55,309 nt of DNA from an uncultured Lachnospiraceae bacterium (GTDB taxonomy: Bacteria; Bacillota; Clostridia; Lachnospirales; Lachnospiraceae), in contig CAJUFL010000025.1 of assembly GCA_910585605.1 (NCBI GenBank), positions 1 to 55,309 on the forward strand, in the 5' to 3' direction. A model generated the notes under the pieces. The model did not search any database, was not told the DNA's origin, and was given only the letters and a program-made list of their open reading frames with translations. Of this stretch, positions 40,876-50,300 are shown piece after piece; position 1 is the first letter of the stretch, and each line of letters opens with the position of its first letter. The position numbers were made by a program, and so were the translations under genes.

Positions 40876-42918
40876 GTGCTAATAGAGGTAAGGCTGACAA
40901 AGCAGACGGATGCAAACGGCAACCGCACGAAGGTCATTTATCCGGATGGAACGGATATCGAGAGCAGGTATGATGAGAGAGGAAGAACCATATGGCAGAA
41001 AGATGCGGCAGGAAGAAAAACGGAATATACCTATGATGGAAATGACCGCCTGATTGCAGTGAGACAGCCAAATGGAGCAGTAGCCGCTTATACTTATGAC
41101 CAGAAAGGGAACCTTACGGCAGTGGAGGATGCAAACGGTAATGTTACCCGCTATGAGTATGACGCAGAGGGCAGAAGGACCAAGACCATCCTTGCGGATG
41201 GAAGCAGCAGCATAAGCACGTATGATAAACAGGGAATGTTCACCGGGACAGTGGACTGTAACGGAGTGCAGACCACCTATACCTATGATGACCAGGACAG
41301 GATTGTAAAGGAACAGACCGGAGAGGAATATACTGCCTACGAATATGACACTTACGGCAGGCTGACCGGGCTGAAAACAAAGGAGAGTGAGGTTACTTAT
41401 CGCTACAACAAATACGGTGAATTAGAGCAGAAGACATACGAAAATGGTGAGGCAGTCAAATATCTGTATGACAGATATGGAAGAACCAGTGAGATACAGG
41501 TGCTGGCAGATGACAGGGTACAGGCCTCCACAAAGTATGAGTATGACAAAATGAGCCGTCTGACCCGTGTGGTGGGCAGGAACGGGGAGGCAACGGTCTA
41601 TACCTATGATGCCAACGGCAGCCGGGAAACAGCCACCTTTGCTAACGGAGTAAAGCTGACCTATACCTATGATGACCTGAACCGGTTGATCTTACAGAAA
41701 TCAGTTGACAAAAACGGAACCGTCATCGCACAATACGAATATACCCTTGGGAAGAACGGGGAGCGGACAAAGGTCACAGAAAGCAGAGCCTGCGGGAATG
41801 CAGAGATTTCTTATGATTATGATAAGGCAAACCGTCTGGTAAAAGAAGTCATCGAGAGAAGTGGTGAGAAAACTACATATATTTATACCTATGATGCTGT
41901 TGGAAACCGGATATCAAAGAATGAGAACGGGGAAAAAACAGAGTATGCCTACAACAACAGGAACCAGCTTGTAAAGGAGACCTCTGTAGCCGGAACGGTT
42001 ACCTACAGCTATGATGTAAACGGTAATCTGCTGAAGCAGTCGGGAATTACAGATACCATCTACACATATGATGTGTATAACCGTCTTACTGCGTACCAGC
42101 AGGGAGAACAGAAGGAAAGCTATACCTATGATGCAGAAGGAGTAAGAAGGAGCAAGACAACCGGAACGGACAGCATTTACTTTGTATCCGATACCAGAGG
42201 GGAGCTGTCCCAGACCCTTGCAGAAACAGACGGCAGAGGAAATGTCAGAGCAGAATATACAAGAGCTGACAGTCTGACTGCACAGGTGAGAGCTGGGGAA
42301 GTGTCCTATTATCTGTATGATGGTCATGGGGATGTAAGGGCATTATTGAATGAAGCCGGAAGGATAACTGACAAGTACAGATATAATGCGTATGGAGAAC
42401 TTATAGAAAAAACAGGAGATACAGAAAACCACTATCTTTATACCGGAGAGTACTACGATGGTACGTCAAACCTGTATTATTTAAGGGCAAGGTACATGAA
42501 TCCAGCAACAGGTAACTTCCTGACGATGGATACCTATGAGGGAAGTATTTATGACCTGGATACCCTGCATAAATATCTGTATGCGAATAGGAATCCAGTA
42601 ACGTATATTACTTCATATCCATTTGTGATAATTCCTGTATCTGGTCACGCTTTGCATAGATTACAGCAGTTATATGAACTGCAATATTATCTTCGTCTAT
42701 CCAGAAATATACAAGAAAGTTTTTTCCACTATTGCAACTCCCGTCTTAAATCTGCAAATACATTAACAGCGGGACGTGATTTGTCAGATTTTGCTTGTGA
42801 CAATCCCGTTTCCATAATGGAGTTAAACTCTTCTGTGGTTAGGGAATCCAATGAGGGAGGTTCTTTTGGTAAGGATAAAGAGAATGGGATACTTTTAGTC
42901 ATAATGATTTGTTTATAA
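40876..42918 (+). pseudogene. Second rhs gene, 5'-truncated and interrupted at its 3' end
   Basis: From 40896 this frame encodes a long run of YD repeats (YTYDGNDRL, YTYDDQDRI and similar) and the Rhs core end (YDGHGDVRALL, RYMNPATGNF, LHKYLYANRNPVTY). It has no signal peptide or N-terminal modules and no ribosome binding site, so it starts mid-repeat. Homology ends at 42605, after which the frame runs about 100 codons antisense to toxin-antitoxin debris. It lacks a tip. Its core differs from the main gene, and it shares its end with cassette 6, so it probably was the home scaffold of that cassette. Confidence 0.75.
42608..42728 (-). pseudogene. C-terminal remnant of a RelE/ParE-type toxin
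   Basis: On the minus strand about 39 codons encode the end of a RelE/ParE toxin (NFLVYFWIDEDNIAVHITAV, then IYAKRDQIQEL) and a stop at 42608. The N-terminal part is missing, and the remnant joins the antitoxin frame directly after its stop codon. It is not functional. Confidence 0.55.
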
Positions 42919-42959
42919 AGCATGTTAATGACAACGGATGCCGGATAACACAAAAACAC
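42729..42959 (-). pseudogene. RelB/DinJ-type antitoxin remnant
   Basis: The C-terminal pattern (IPFSLSLPKEPPSLDSLTTE, EEFNSIMETGLSQAKSD, FADLRRELQ) is typical of RelB/DinJ antitoxins next to RelE toxins. The N-terminal ribbon-helix-helix is missing, since the frame starts inside a hairpin at 42949. Together with the toxin remnant it marks a decayed relBE module inserted at the end of the Rhs array. Confidence 0.55.
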
Positions 42960-42980
42960 TCATGTAAGAGTGTTTTTGTG
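42949..42980. terminator. Hairpin between XRE gene and antitoxin remnant
   Basis: A perfect 13-base stem (42949-42961 with 42968-42980), whose arms contain AAAAA and TTTTT, lies 10 bases beyond the stop of the minus-strand XRE gene. It probably terminates that gene. Confidence 0.5.
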
Positions 42981-42990
42981 GCATGACGGA

Positions 42991-43257
42991 CTATTCTGTA
43001 CCAGAATCATTTATCCGGAAAGATAAATCGGCGAAAAATTCATCAAAGGTAGCGTGATAAAGTTCTTTAAGAGCTAAGAGGACACTCACCCTGATATTGT
43101 GGCGACCTAATTCCATTTGGGAGATAATCTCCCGGCTCATCGTAAATCCCATTATTTGTAGCTGGGCGGCGACATCTTCCTGAGATAACTTGTTTCGTAG
43201 GCGCAAGGCTTTCAGATTAGAGCCTATGGATATATCTTGATTGATAACAGATGGCAT
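42991..43257 (-). CDS. XRE-family transcriptional regulator
   Basis: The 88-residue protein is a single helix-turn-helix domain of the Cro/CI type (LKALRLRNKLSQEDVAAQLQ, MSREIISQMELGRHNI) with a short helical tail. Minus-strand AGGAAAGG before the ATG at 43257 selects this start over a longer frame to 43296. Two identical-architecture palindromes lie just upstream and are likely its operators. It may be a leftover of a mobile or toxin-antitoxin module. Confidence 0.8.
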   Translation of the reverse strand: MPSVINQDISIGSNLKALRLRNKLSQEDVAAQLQIMGFTMSREIISQMELGRHNIRVSVLLALKELYHATFDEFFADLSFRINDSGTE

Positions 43258-43282
43258 AAGTGTTTTCCTTTCCTGAAAGTTT

Positions 43283-43300
43283 TGGAATAAATTCATTCCA
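43283..43300. promoter_or_regulatory. Operator palindrome 1 for the XRE regulator
   Basis: TGGAAT, six bases, ATTCCA. It sits 26 bases before the XRE start and has the same arms and spacing as the site at 43333. Confidence 0.55.
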
Positions 43301-43332
43301 TTATTGATTTTACCGTAGGAATGATGTAAAAT

Positions 43333-43350
43333 TGGAATGAAATCATTCCA
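43333..43350. promoter_or_regulatory. Operator palindrome 2 for the XRE regulator
   Basis: TGGAAT, six bases, ATTCCA; centre-to-centre distance to the first site is 50 bases. It abuts a TATAAT at 43351 that could serve the rightward genes, and a GGAAT half-site lies at 43318. Confidence 0.55.
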
Positions 43351-43383
43351 TATAATAATTTAATAAACAGGGAAGACAGTGAT

Positions 43384-43458
43384 ATGGGCATAACAGAAAT
43401 TGATCTTATAGAAAAGCTGAGTAAGCTGTTACCAGGAATATGGGATTTTGATAAATGA
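43384..43458 (+). CDS. Possible 24-residue leader ORF
   Basis: The frame (MGITEIDLIEKLSKLLPGIW start) ends at a TGA that overlaps the GAGGAGG box of the next gene, so it could be coupled to it. Its own ribosome binding site is weak. Low confidence. Confidence 0.3.
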   Translation: MGITEIDLIEKLSKLLPGIWDFDK

Positions 43459-43472
43459 GGAGGTTGGTGAAT

Positions 43473-43805
43473 ATGCAGGAAATGAGAGATTTTAATGAGA
43501 TAGTCAGCTGGGTAAATATACAGGAGATACGGTCTTTTATGTTAGAAGGTATTGACCTTTCAAGCTGGAGTGAAAAGCCGGATGTAGACGGCTATGAAGA
43601 TAGGCTGCGAAAAGGAGAAGCACCTCTATGGGAGTTTTTAGAAGGACTTTATTCAGACGGAGATAAAAGGTATGCTGTCTATGACCTGATATGCAGGGCG
43701 CTCTTAGTAAATCAGGAAGTTTATACGGAACTGGGAATAAGGCTTGGGGCACAATTGATATTTGAACTTCTCAAATCGAATCCGTTAAAAGAGGAGGAGC
43801 ATTAA
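43473..43805 (+). CDS. Small acidic protein, function unknown
   Basis: The 110-residue protein has GAGGAGG 8 bases upstream of 43473 (an in-frame start at 43455 lies inside that box and is rejected). It is soluble and helical (NEIVSWVNIQEIRSFMLEGI, YAVYDLICRALLVNQEVYTE). I do not recognise the family. It lies divergent to the XRE gene across two operators and may be its regulated partner. Confidence 0.6.
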   Translation: MQEMRDFNEIVSWVNIQEIRSFMLEGIDLSSWSEKPDVDGYEDRLRKGEAPLWEFLEGLYSDGDKRYAVYDLICRALLVNQEVYTELGIRLGAQLIFELLKSNPLKEEEH

Positions 43806-43929
43806 AGAGGATAACAAAAAGAGATAAGCAGACAATCCGTTTTCTAAAGCGGGTAAAGGGGTATCCGGGATGATGCATTTAATCTTTCGAGAATATGACT
43901 TCTACTTTCCTTTTCTTGTTCGATTTTTC

Positions 43930-43958
43930 TTGTATTTTAAGGAATTACACGATATAAT
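43930..43958 (+). promoter_or_regulatory. Candidate malQ promoter
   Basis: TTGTAT, a 17-base spacer, and a perfect TATAAT at 43953-43958. Transcription would begin near 43965. Confidence 0.5.
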
Positions 43959-44043
43959 AATATTTTGTGAGAAAATTGGTTACACCAGTTAAAATTCCGC
44001 TTTAAACGGTGGGATATTCAACCCTTGCCACATTTGCCAGATG

Positions 44044-44098
44044 TCCGTGTAAACACGGCTGTCAGGCTCATTGTCCGAGGGAATAAATAACACGGAGG
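44044..44098 (+). promoter_or_regulatory. Alternative hairpin sequestering the malQ ribosome binding site
   Basis: TCCGTGT at 44044-44050 can pair locally with ACACGG at 44053-44058 or, perfectly over seven bases, with ACACGGA at 44090-44096, which contains part of the GGAGG box of malQ. The two pairings exclude each other, as in translational switches. No known riboswitch aptamer was recognised. Confidence 0.35.
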
Positions 44099-44108
44099 AA
44101 ATATTATC

Positions 44109-45641
44109 ATGGCAGATAATTCAGGCTTGGGATTGGATTATGATAAATATGCAGGAATACTTGCACATCCAACCTCATTTCCCGGTGCTTACGGGATTGG
44201 AGATTTAGGTCCGGGAGCTTACGCATTTATAGATTTTTTAGAAAGGTCAGGGTTAAATATCTGGCAGGTTCTGCCGCTGGGGCATACAGGATTCGGAGAT
44301 TCTCCTTATCAGCCGTTTTCGTCCTTTGCAGGACAACCCCTGATCATCAGTATTGAAGATTTGCGTAAGGCGGGGCTGCTATGGGATGAGGATTTTCGTG
44401 AAATGCCGCAATGGGATCCCTGCCACATTGAATATGGCGAAGCGATTGCATTTAAGACCGGTTTATTGAAGAAAGCATTTGAACGTTTTGGCGATTCGGA
44501 GGTTCAGGATGCGTATTCGACGGATGAAAAATTTTTGGCAGGCTACAAACAATTTTGTGAGGATTCTGACTGGCTGGATGATTATGCACTATTTATGGCG
44601 GGAAAGGATTATTTTGAAGGCGCTCCATGGTATATGTGGGATAATTCTTTAAAGAAACCGACAGCAAAGCAGAAAGAGGAATGGATGGAGAAACTTTCTG
44701 CTGAAGTGGAATATTATCGTTTTATCCAATATATTTTTCATAAACAGTGGTTTGCACTGAAGAAATATGCAAATGATAAGGATATCAAGATTGTAGGAGA
44801 TATTCCAATATTTGTGGCATGGGACAGCGTAGATGTATGGTGCAATAAGAAGCTGTTTGATCTGGATGCAAAGGGATATCCCAAGACAGTGGCAGGTGTG
44901 CCGCCGGATTATTTTTCCGCAACAGGTCAGTTATGGGGGAATCCTCTTTATAAATGGAGCGAGCATACGAAGACAGGCTATGAATGGTGGTTTAAGAGAA
45001 TCCGTCATCAGTTGAAGCTGGCAGATTTTCTGCGGATTGACCATTTTAGGGGATTTGATAAATACTGGGCGGTTCCGTTTGGTGAGGAGACCGCGATTAA
45101 CGGTAAATGGATGCAGGCACCGGGTGTCAATTTCTTTACCCAGTTAGAGGCGACTCTTGGATATCATATGCCGATTATCGCAGAAGATCTGGGTGAAATC
45201 GACCAGTCAGTTATTGATCTGCGGGATAAATTCGGTCTGCCGGGTATGAAGATTTTACAGTTTGGATTTGAGAATCCAGAAGAAAATAATTTTTTGCCGC
45301 ATAATTTTATAAGAAACTGCGTATGTTACACCGGGACTCATGATAATGATACGACGCTTGGATGGTATCAGAAGTGTTATGAGGCATCAAAGGATAAGCT
45401 TAGAAGGTATTTCAATACGGATGGCGGCGATGTGTGCTGGACACTGATTCGTGCGTGCTTTTCATCTGTGGCAAATATGGCAATTGTCCCTATGCAGGAT
45501 GTGCTTTGTCTGGACTCGTGGGCAAGGCTGAATACACCGGGTATAGGTGAGGGCAACTGGGCATGGAGATTCCGTAAGGAGGACATGACGCCGCAGTTAG
45601 AAGCAAGACTGTTTGAGACAGCTAAGCTGTATGGAAGATAG
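44109..45641 (+). CDS. malQ: 4-alpha-glucanotransferase (amylomaltase)
   Basis: This GH77 enzyme transfers alpha-1,4-glucan segments between maltodextrins in cytoplasmic maltose, starch and glycogen metabolism. The 510-residue protein has the expected bacterial length and the catalytic motifs: nucleophile Asp in LRIDHFRG, acid/base Glu in IIAEDLGEI and the third carboxylate in GTHDNDTTLGW. It opens with the family HPTSFPGAYGIGDLG. GGAGG lies 10 bases upstream. It appears to be a single-gene unit with its own promoter, leader and terminator. Confidence 0.96.
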   Translation: MADNSGLGLDYDKYAGILAHPTSFPGAYGIGDLGPGAYAFIDFLERSGLNIWQVLPLGHTGFGDSPYQPFSSFAGQPLIISIEDLRKAGLLWDEDFREMPQWDPCHIEYGEAIAFKTGLLKKAFERFGDSEVQDAYSTDEKFLAGYKQFCEDSDWLDDYALFMAGKDYFEGAPWYMWDNSLKKPTAKQKEEWMEKLSAEVEYYRFIQYIFHKQWFALKKYANDKDIKIVGDIPIFVAWDSVDVWCNKKLFDLDAKGYPKTVAGVPPDYFSATGQLWGNPLYKWSEHTKTGYEWWFKRIRHQLKLADFLRIDHFRGFDKYWAVPFGEETAINGKWMQAPGVNFFTQLEATLGYHMPIIAEDLGEIDQSVIDLRDKFGLPGMKILQFGFENPEENNFLPHNFIRNCVCYTGTHDNDTTLGWYQKCYEASKDKLRRYFNTDGGDVCWTLIRACFSSVANMAIVPMQDVLCLDSWARLNTPGIGEGNWAWRFRKEDMTPQLEARLFETAKLYGR

Positions 45642-45694
45642 GAATTGGAAGAAGCCGTAAATGGCTGGAACCAATGGAATGTGTGATATAATGA

Positions 45695-45728
45695 AGAAAA
45701 ATCACTTGCTTGCAAGGGTGATTTTTCT
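45695..45728 (+). terminator. malQ terminator
   Basis: An 11-base stem, 45695-45705 with 45718-45728, whose right arm contains a TTTTT run. It lies about 50 bases after the stop. Confidence 0.65.
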
Positions 45729-45815
45729 GAATGCTGATCATGAGCAGTGCCCATGATATAATGAATTGTGCTGATGCACAACAGGTCATCAATTTTCTTT
45801 GAAAATTGGTGACAT

Positions 45816-46616
45816 ATGATAGAGCAAAGAGATTTCGAAGGTGGTAAAGAGCAGTATATGAGAAGTGTATTAGTATTAGGTTTTCTGTTTTTGTTTCTGG
45901 TGCTGATGATACCGGTGCATCTAATTCTTCTGTTGATTGGAAAATGGAATCAGGAACTTAGGTATCGTATCGGTAATGCGATTGTTTACTGGGCGTTTCG
46001 CTGGGAACTGTTTCAGTCGGGGGCACAGATAGAGGTAAAGGGAATTGAGAATATACCGGAGGATGCCGTATTATTTGTCCCGAACCATAGAAGTTATTTT
46101 GATATATTGGTGCTTCATACCACCAGTACCAAGCGGCCGGGGTTCGTGGCAAAAGCAGAGATGGACAAATTTCCACTGCTCAACTGGTGGATGAGGAACA
46201 TCTGCTGCCTGTTTTTAGATCGTAATGATATGCGTTCCGGTATGCAGATGATCAAGGATGGGGCAAAAATGATTCAGAACGGTCATTCCATGGTAATCTG
46301 TCCGGAAGGAACGAGAAATCAAAAAAAGGAAATGCTCCCCTTTAAAGAAGGAAGCCTGAAAATGGCGGAAAAGGCAGGGTGTCCAGTAATTCCGGTAACG
46401 CTGATTGATACTGACCAGCTGTTAGAGGCAAGACCCGGATTTGATATTCGGAAGGCAAAAGTAAAGGTAATATACGGCGAACCGATTTATTTAAGCGATC
46501 TTACAAAAGAACAGAAGAAAAAAGCAGGTTCTTATGTACAGACAATAATAGAAGAAACAATGAAAAAAGAAACCGGAGAGTTAGCACCGGATAAAAAACA
46601 GGAGGAGAGTATATGA
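45816..46616 (+). CDS. plsC: 1-acyl-sn-glycerol-3-phosphate acyltransferase
   Basis: This membrane enzyme acylates lysophosphatidic acid to phosphatidic acid in phospholipid synthesis. The 266-residue protein has an N-terminal membrane segment (about 17-37), the catalytic HX4D motif in NHRSYFD, and the glycerophosphate-binding EGTR motif in CPEGTRNQ. The start is uncertain: 45816 follows a perfect CAATTTTC/GAAAATTG hairpin and a weak GGTGA, while 45858 (MRSVLVLG) lacks a well-spaced box. The stop overlaps the next start (ATGA). Confidence 0.9.
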   Translation: MIEQRDFEGGKEQYMRSVLVLGFLFLFLVLMIPVHLILLLIGKWNQELRYRIGNAIVYWAFRWELFQSGAQIEVKGIENIPEDAVLFVPNHRSYFDILVLHTTSTKRPGFVAKAEMDKFPLLNWWMRNICCLFLDRNDMRSGMQMIKDGAKMIQNGHSMVICPEGTRNQKKEMLPFKEGSLKMAEKAGCPVIPVTLIDTDQLLEARPGFDIRKAKVKVIYGEPIYLSDLTKEQKKKAGSYVQTIIEETMKKETGELAPDKKQEESI

Positions 46617-47170
46617 GTCCATTGGTAATAACGTTGATTGTGGTTGCGGTTTTATTAGGTATTTTAGTGGCTCTTTATTTTGTGGGCAATAAAATGCAGA
46701 AAAAGCAGATGTCACAAAAGGAGCAGATGCAGGAGGCTGCACAGCAGACGTCCATGCTGATCATTGACAAAAAAATGATGAAACTGAAAGATGCGGGACT
46801 GCCTAAGGTGGTGTTAGAGCAGACTCCAAAGCGTTTCCGTAATGCAAAGATGCCGATTGTAAAGGCAAAGATTGGTCCCCAGATTATCAATCTGATTTGT
46901 GATGACGGTATTTTTGATGACCTGCCGACCAAAGGAGAGGTTAAGGCAATGGTGAGCGGTATTTATATCACGGAAGTAAAGAGTATCCGCGGCAAGAAGA
47001 AAACTGCACAGGAAGAGCCGAAAAAGAAGAGCTTTGGTGCGAAGATGCGTAAAAAGCAGAGGGAGCTTCAGGCAGAATATGCCAAGGAAGAAAAAGAGAA
47101 AGAGGCAAAGAAGGCATTAAAGGAAGCAAAGAAGGCAGAAAAAGAAAAAGCCAAAAAGATAACAAAGTAA
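46613..47170 (+). CDS. Small membrane-anchored protein with charged tail, function unknown
   Basis: The 185-residue protein has one N-terminal membrane helix (about 4-26), a central conserved-looking domain (about 45-125, KMMKLKDAGLPKVVLEQTPK, VKAKIGPQIINLICDDGIF) and a lysine/glutamate-rich coiled-coil-like C-terminus (130-185). It overlaps plsC by four bases and is translationally coupled to it, so a role in the membrane near lipid synthesis is possible. No named family is recognised. Confidence 0.75.
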   Translation: MSPLVITLIVVAVLLGILVALYFVGNKMQKKQMSQKEQMQEAAQQTSMLIIDKKMMKLKDAGLPKVVLEQTPKRFRNAKMPIVKAKIGPQIINLICDDGIFDDLPTKGEVKAMVSGIYITEVKSIRGKKKTAQEEPKKKSFGAKMRKKQRELQAEYAKEEKEKEAKKALKEAKKAEKEKAKKITK

Positions 47171-47197
47171 CATCGTATTCTGAATCAAGGAAAGAAC

Positions 47198-47246
47198 AAT
47201 GCATAAACATACCCGGATTACAATCGTATGTTTATGCATTTTTTTA
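47198..47246 (+). terminator. Terminator of the plsC operon
   Basis: A perfect 14-base stem (47198-47211 with 47227-47240) is followed by a run of Ts. Confidence 0.85.
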
Positions 47247-47250
47247 TTCT

Positions 47251-47277
47251 TTAGAATTTGCAGTCTTTTTCCGACAT
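47251..47277 (+). promoter_or_regulatory. Candidate flagellar-type promoter of the FliK-like gene
   Basis: TTAGAA at 47251 and TCCGACAT at 47270 loosely resemble the sigma-28 pattern TAAA-N15-GCCGATAA. A similar arrangement precedes flagellin (50846). Spacing and boxes are imperfect. Confidence 0.25.
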
Positions 47278-47330
47278 AATATATAGGCAATGCAGATAGT
47301 GTATACAGCATGGGAGAAACGAGGTGGCAC

Positions 47331-50300
47331 ATGAATTATCAGGTTGGAAATAATAAACAGACAGGTTATGACAATTCTTTGTTTGGCGGTGTGGGGGTAT
47401 CCGGCAATGGACAGGCAAAGAAGGACAGTGGGAATAACGGTATCATAAATGGCAGTGAAGTTGGGGATTTGTTGGCATGTAAGCTGGTCAAGGGAGGAAA
47501 AGAGCCGGTACTTGATGTCAACGGAATTCAGATTAAGACAAAAGCGGCAAAGGAATTAGACAATGCAAAACCGGGCGATACCATTTATTTAAGGATTCAG
47601 GAAGCGGATGCCAATAAGGTATCCCTTAAGATTGTGGGAACGGCACCGGCTGATGGGGGTATGTCTTTGGATGCGGCTTCCAGCGCTCAGATAATGCAGA
47701 GTACAGAACAGTTTTCGGATATGATAAAAGAAAATCTGGATGGGGCATTAGATGAGAAAGAGGCGAAGGAGAATCAGAAAGAGATTCTGAGGAGTCTTTC
47801 CACAGATGAGATTGCCAGGCTCCGTATGATGCAGATAGATATTACCAATGCAACGTTATCGGATCTGCTGGGTATGGTCATCACCATCCGTTCTAACGAG
47901 CATCAGGATGAGATTAACGAGCAGTTAGGAGATATCGTAAAGGAGACGCTTGGAAAATTAAGGGACAGCATGACACCTAACAGGCAGACTGAAAATACAA
48001 GTCCGACAGGAAATGAAGCAGCAGATATGGAGAATCCGGTGTCAGCGACCACTAATCCGACGGTTGTAAGCCGTCTTAACAGCGAGGGATATCTTGTAAA
48101 CACCGTAGATGAAAGCCGGTCGGGAAAAGGATTGGAGGATTTAGCGGGGAATGGTGCCGGGAATCGGCAGGGAGACGGATTTTCAGGGAATAACGAGGTC
48201 CATATTTCTGATGAGCAGCTTGTTTATCTGGTAAAAAATAATATGGAGCTCACCATTGAAAACCTAAATATTGCCAAAAACAGTGTCAATGAGGAAAGCC
48301 CTTCCAAAGAAATTCCTCTGGATGAACGGGTATGGAATGACATTTATTCACAGGTGACTGCAATTATTGAGTCGGCGGGAATGTCAGTGACGGAGAAGAG
48401 TCTTTCCGGAGCCAGATTTATGTTGCAGCACGAGCTGCCAGTCACGGTAGATTCACTGAGAATGTATATGTCCGTTAATTCTTTAAAACAACGGGGATTG
48501 AAGGAAGAGCAGGTAGAGGCTAATATTAATGAACAGATTCTTTTGGGGAATCCGCCGGAGCAGGCAAGAATCAGCGGAAGCACCCTGAATGAGAGGGCTG
48601 AACGGCTGATAGAGAAAGTGCAGGCTATTGCGGCACAGGTTGTGGATCAGGCAGTCAGCCAGGGGAAGCCGCTTACCATATCTTATTTGTACAACAGTTC
48701 CATGCGGAGTGTGGATGTGAGAAAAATGCGTGCACCGGTAAACAGAGGTGTGGAGGGTGCAAGCCTTTCTTTAAGCGGAACCACACAGCAGGGATATCCG
48801 CCGGAGGGTGCAGGAGTTCCGCTTTCCAATAATCCTTCGGCAGTTGCTGCAAGAAGGCAGTTAGAGGAGATCCGTCTTGCCATGACAATGGAGGCTGCGG
48901 CAAGACTGGTGAGGCTGGATATCAATATTGATGCAAGACCGCTGTCGCAGATTGTGGAAACTTTACGGGAGCAGGAAAACAGTTATTATGAGAATGTGGT
49001 TTCCGCCCATGATCTGCACGATATTCCGGAAGGCATGGATTTATTAAAGGAAACCCTGAAAGAAACAGACGGTCTGAAGACAATGCCGGAATATGCACTG
49101 GGAGAGATGGTGAAAATGCCGTCTATTACAGTAGGTGGATTATATGATGCGGCGGTTCATATCAAGACGGCTTTGGCAGGAAGTGCTTATGAGACTATGA
49201 TGACGAGACCGAGAAGTGATATGGGGGATTCCATTACGGAAGCTTTCCGCAATGTGGATGATATCCTAAAAGATATGGATTTGGACAGAAATGAAGAGAA
49301 TCAGCGGGCTGTCCGGATTCTGGCATATAACGAGATGGAATTAAATAAAACCAATATTACCAGTGTGAAATCAGCAGATGCGAAGGTGCAGCAGATGTTT
49401 GAGACCCTGACGCCGCAGATCGTGTTAAATCTGATTCGTGAGAATAAGAATCCTCTCAATATGACCATTGACGGTCTCAATGAAGAGATCATGCAGCAAA
49501 AAGAGATTCTCGGTGTTACCGATGAACAGCGGTTTAGTGAGTTCCTGTATCAGATGGATAAAACAAATGCCATCAGTGAAGAAGAGAGAAAAAGCTTTAT
49601 TGGAATTTACCGTTTGCTGGATAAAGTGGAAAAATCCCATGGAAAGGATATCGGTGCAGTAGTCCGGAATGGGCAGGAGATTACATTGAATAATCTGTTT
49701 TCCGCAGATAAGAGCAGGAAGGTGCGGGGAATGGATGTGGCAGTTGACGACAGCTTCGGGGAGCGGGTAAATGCGGCAGTCACTGAAAACAGTATTTTAA
49801 CCCAGATTGAGACGGCTTATAACCAGACGCTTACCGGAAGCATTTTACGACATATCCGTCCGGAGACGTTAAAGAGCCTGGAGGGACTGGATTACCGGAA
49901 TATGAGTCTGGAAGAGCTGAATGCGGTTATGAAAGCGGGAGATACCGGAAACGGTGAGGCGGAACTGGTGGAAAAGCTTTCGGAGGATGTGCAGGAAGCG
50001 CTTTCTTATGAGACAGAAGTGGAGACCATGTTAGAAGCACATGATATGCCAAAAACTGTTACCAATATCATTGCAGCTCATCAGGTTATGTATGGGGAGA
50101 ATGGTATATATGGAATGATTCGGGATATCAAAAGCAATCTTCCGAAAGAGAAACGGGACAGGATCACAGAGCAGGAAAATCATATTCTGGAATCACTGGA
50201 AGGAAAAGAAGATGTGGTGTATGGACTGGAAAATATACGTGCCAGTCTGGCACAGGCAGTACATGACAAGGAAGCAGACGGAACCATTACGGCTTTGGAT

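Larger units (their letters stand above)
43806..44108. other. Spacer containing the malQ promoter and leader
   Basis: No gene is seen in this 303-base stretch. It contains a promoter at 43930-43958 and a leader of about 144 bases with a hairpin at 44044-44059. AAAATTGGTTACA near 43973 resembles sequences before fliS and plsC. Confidence 0.5.
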
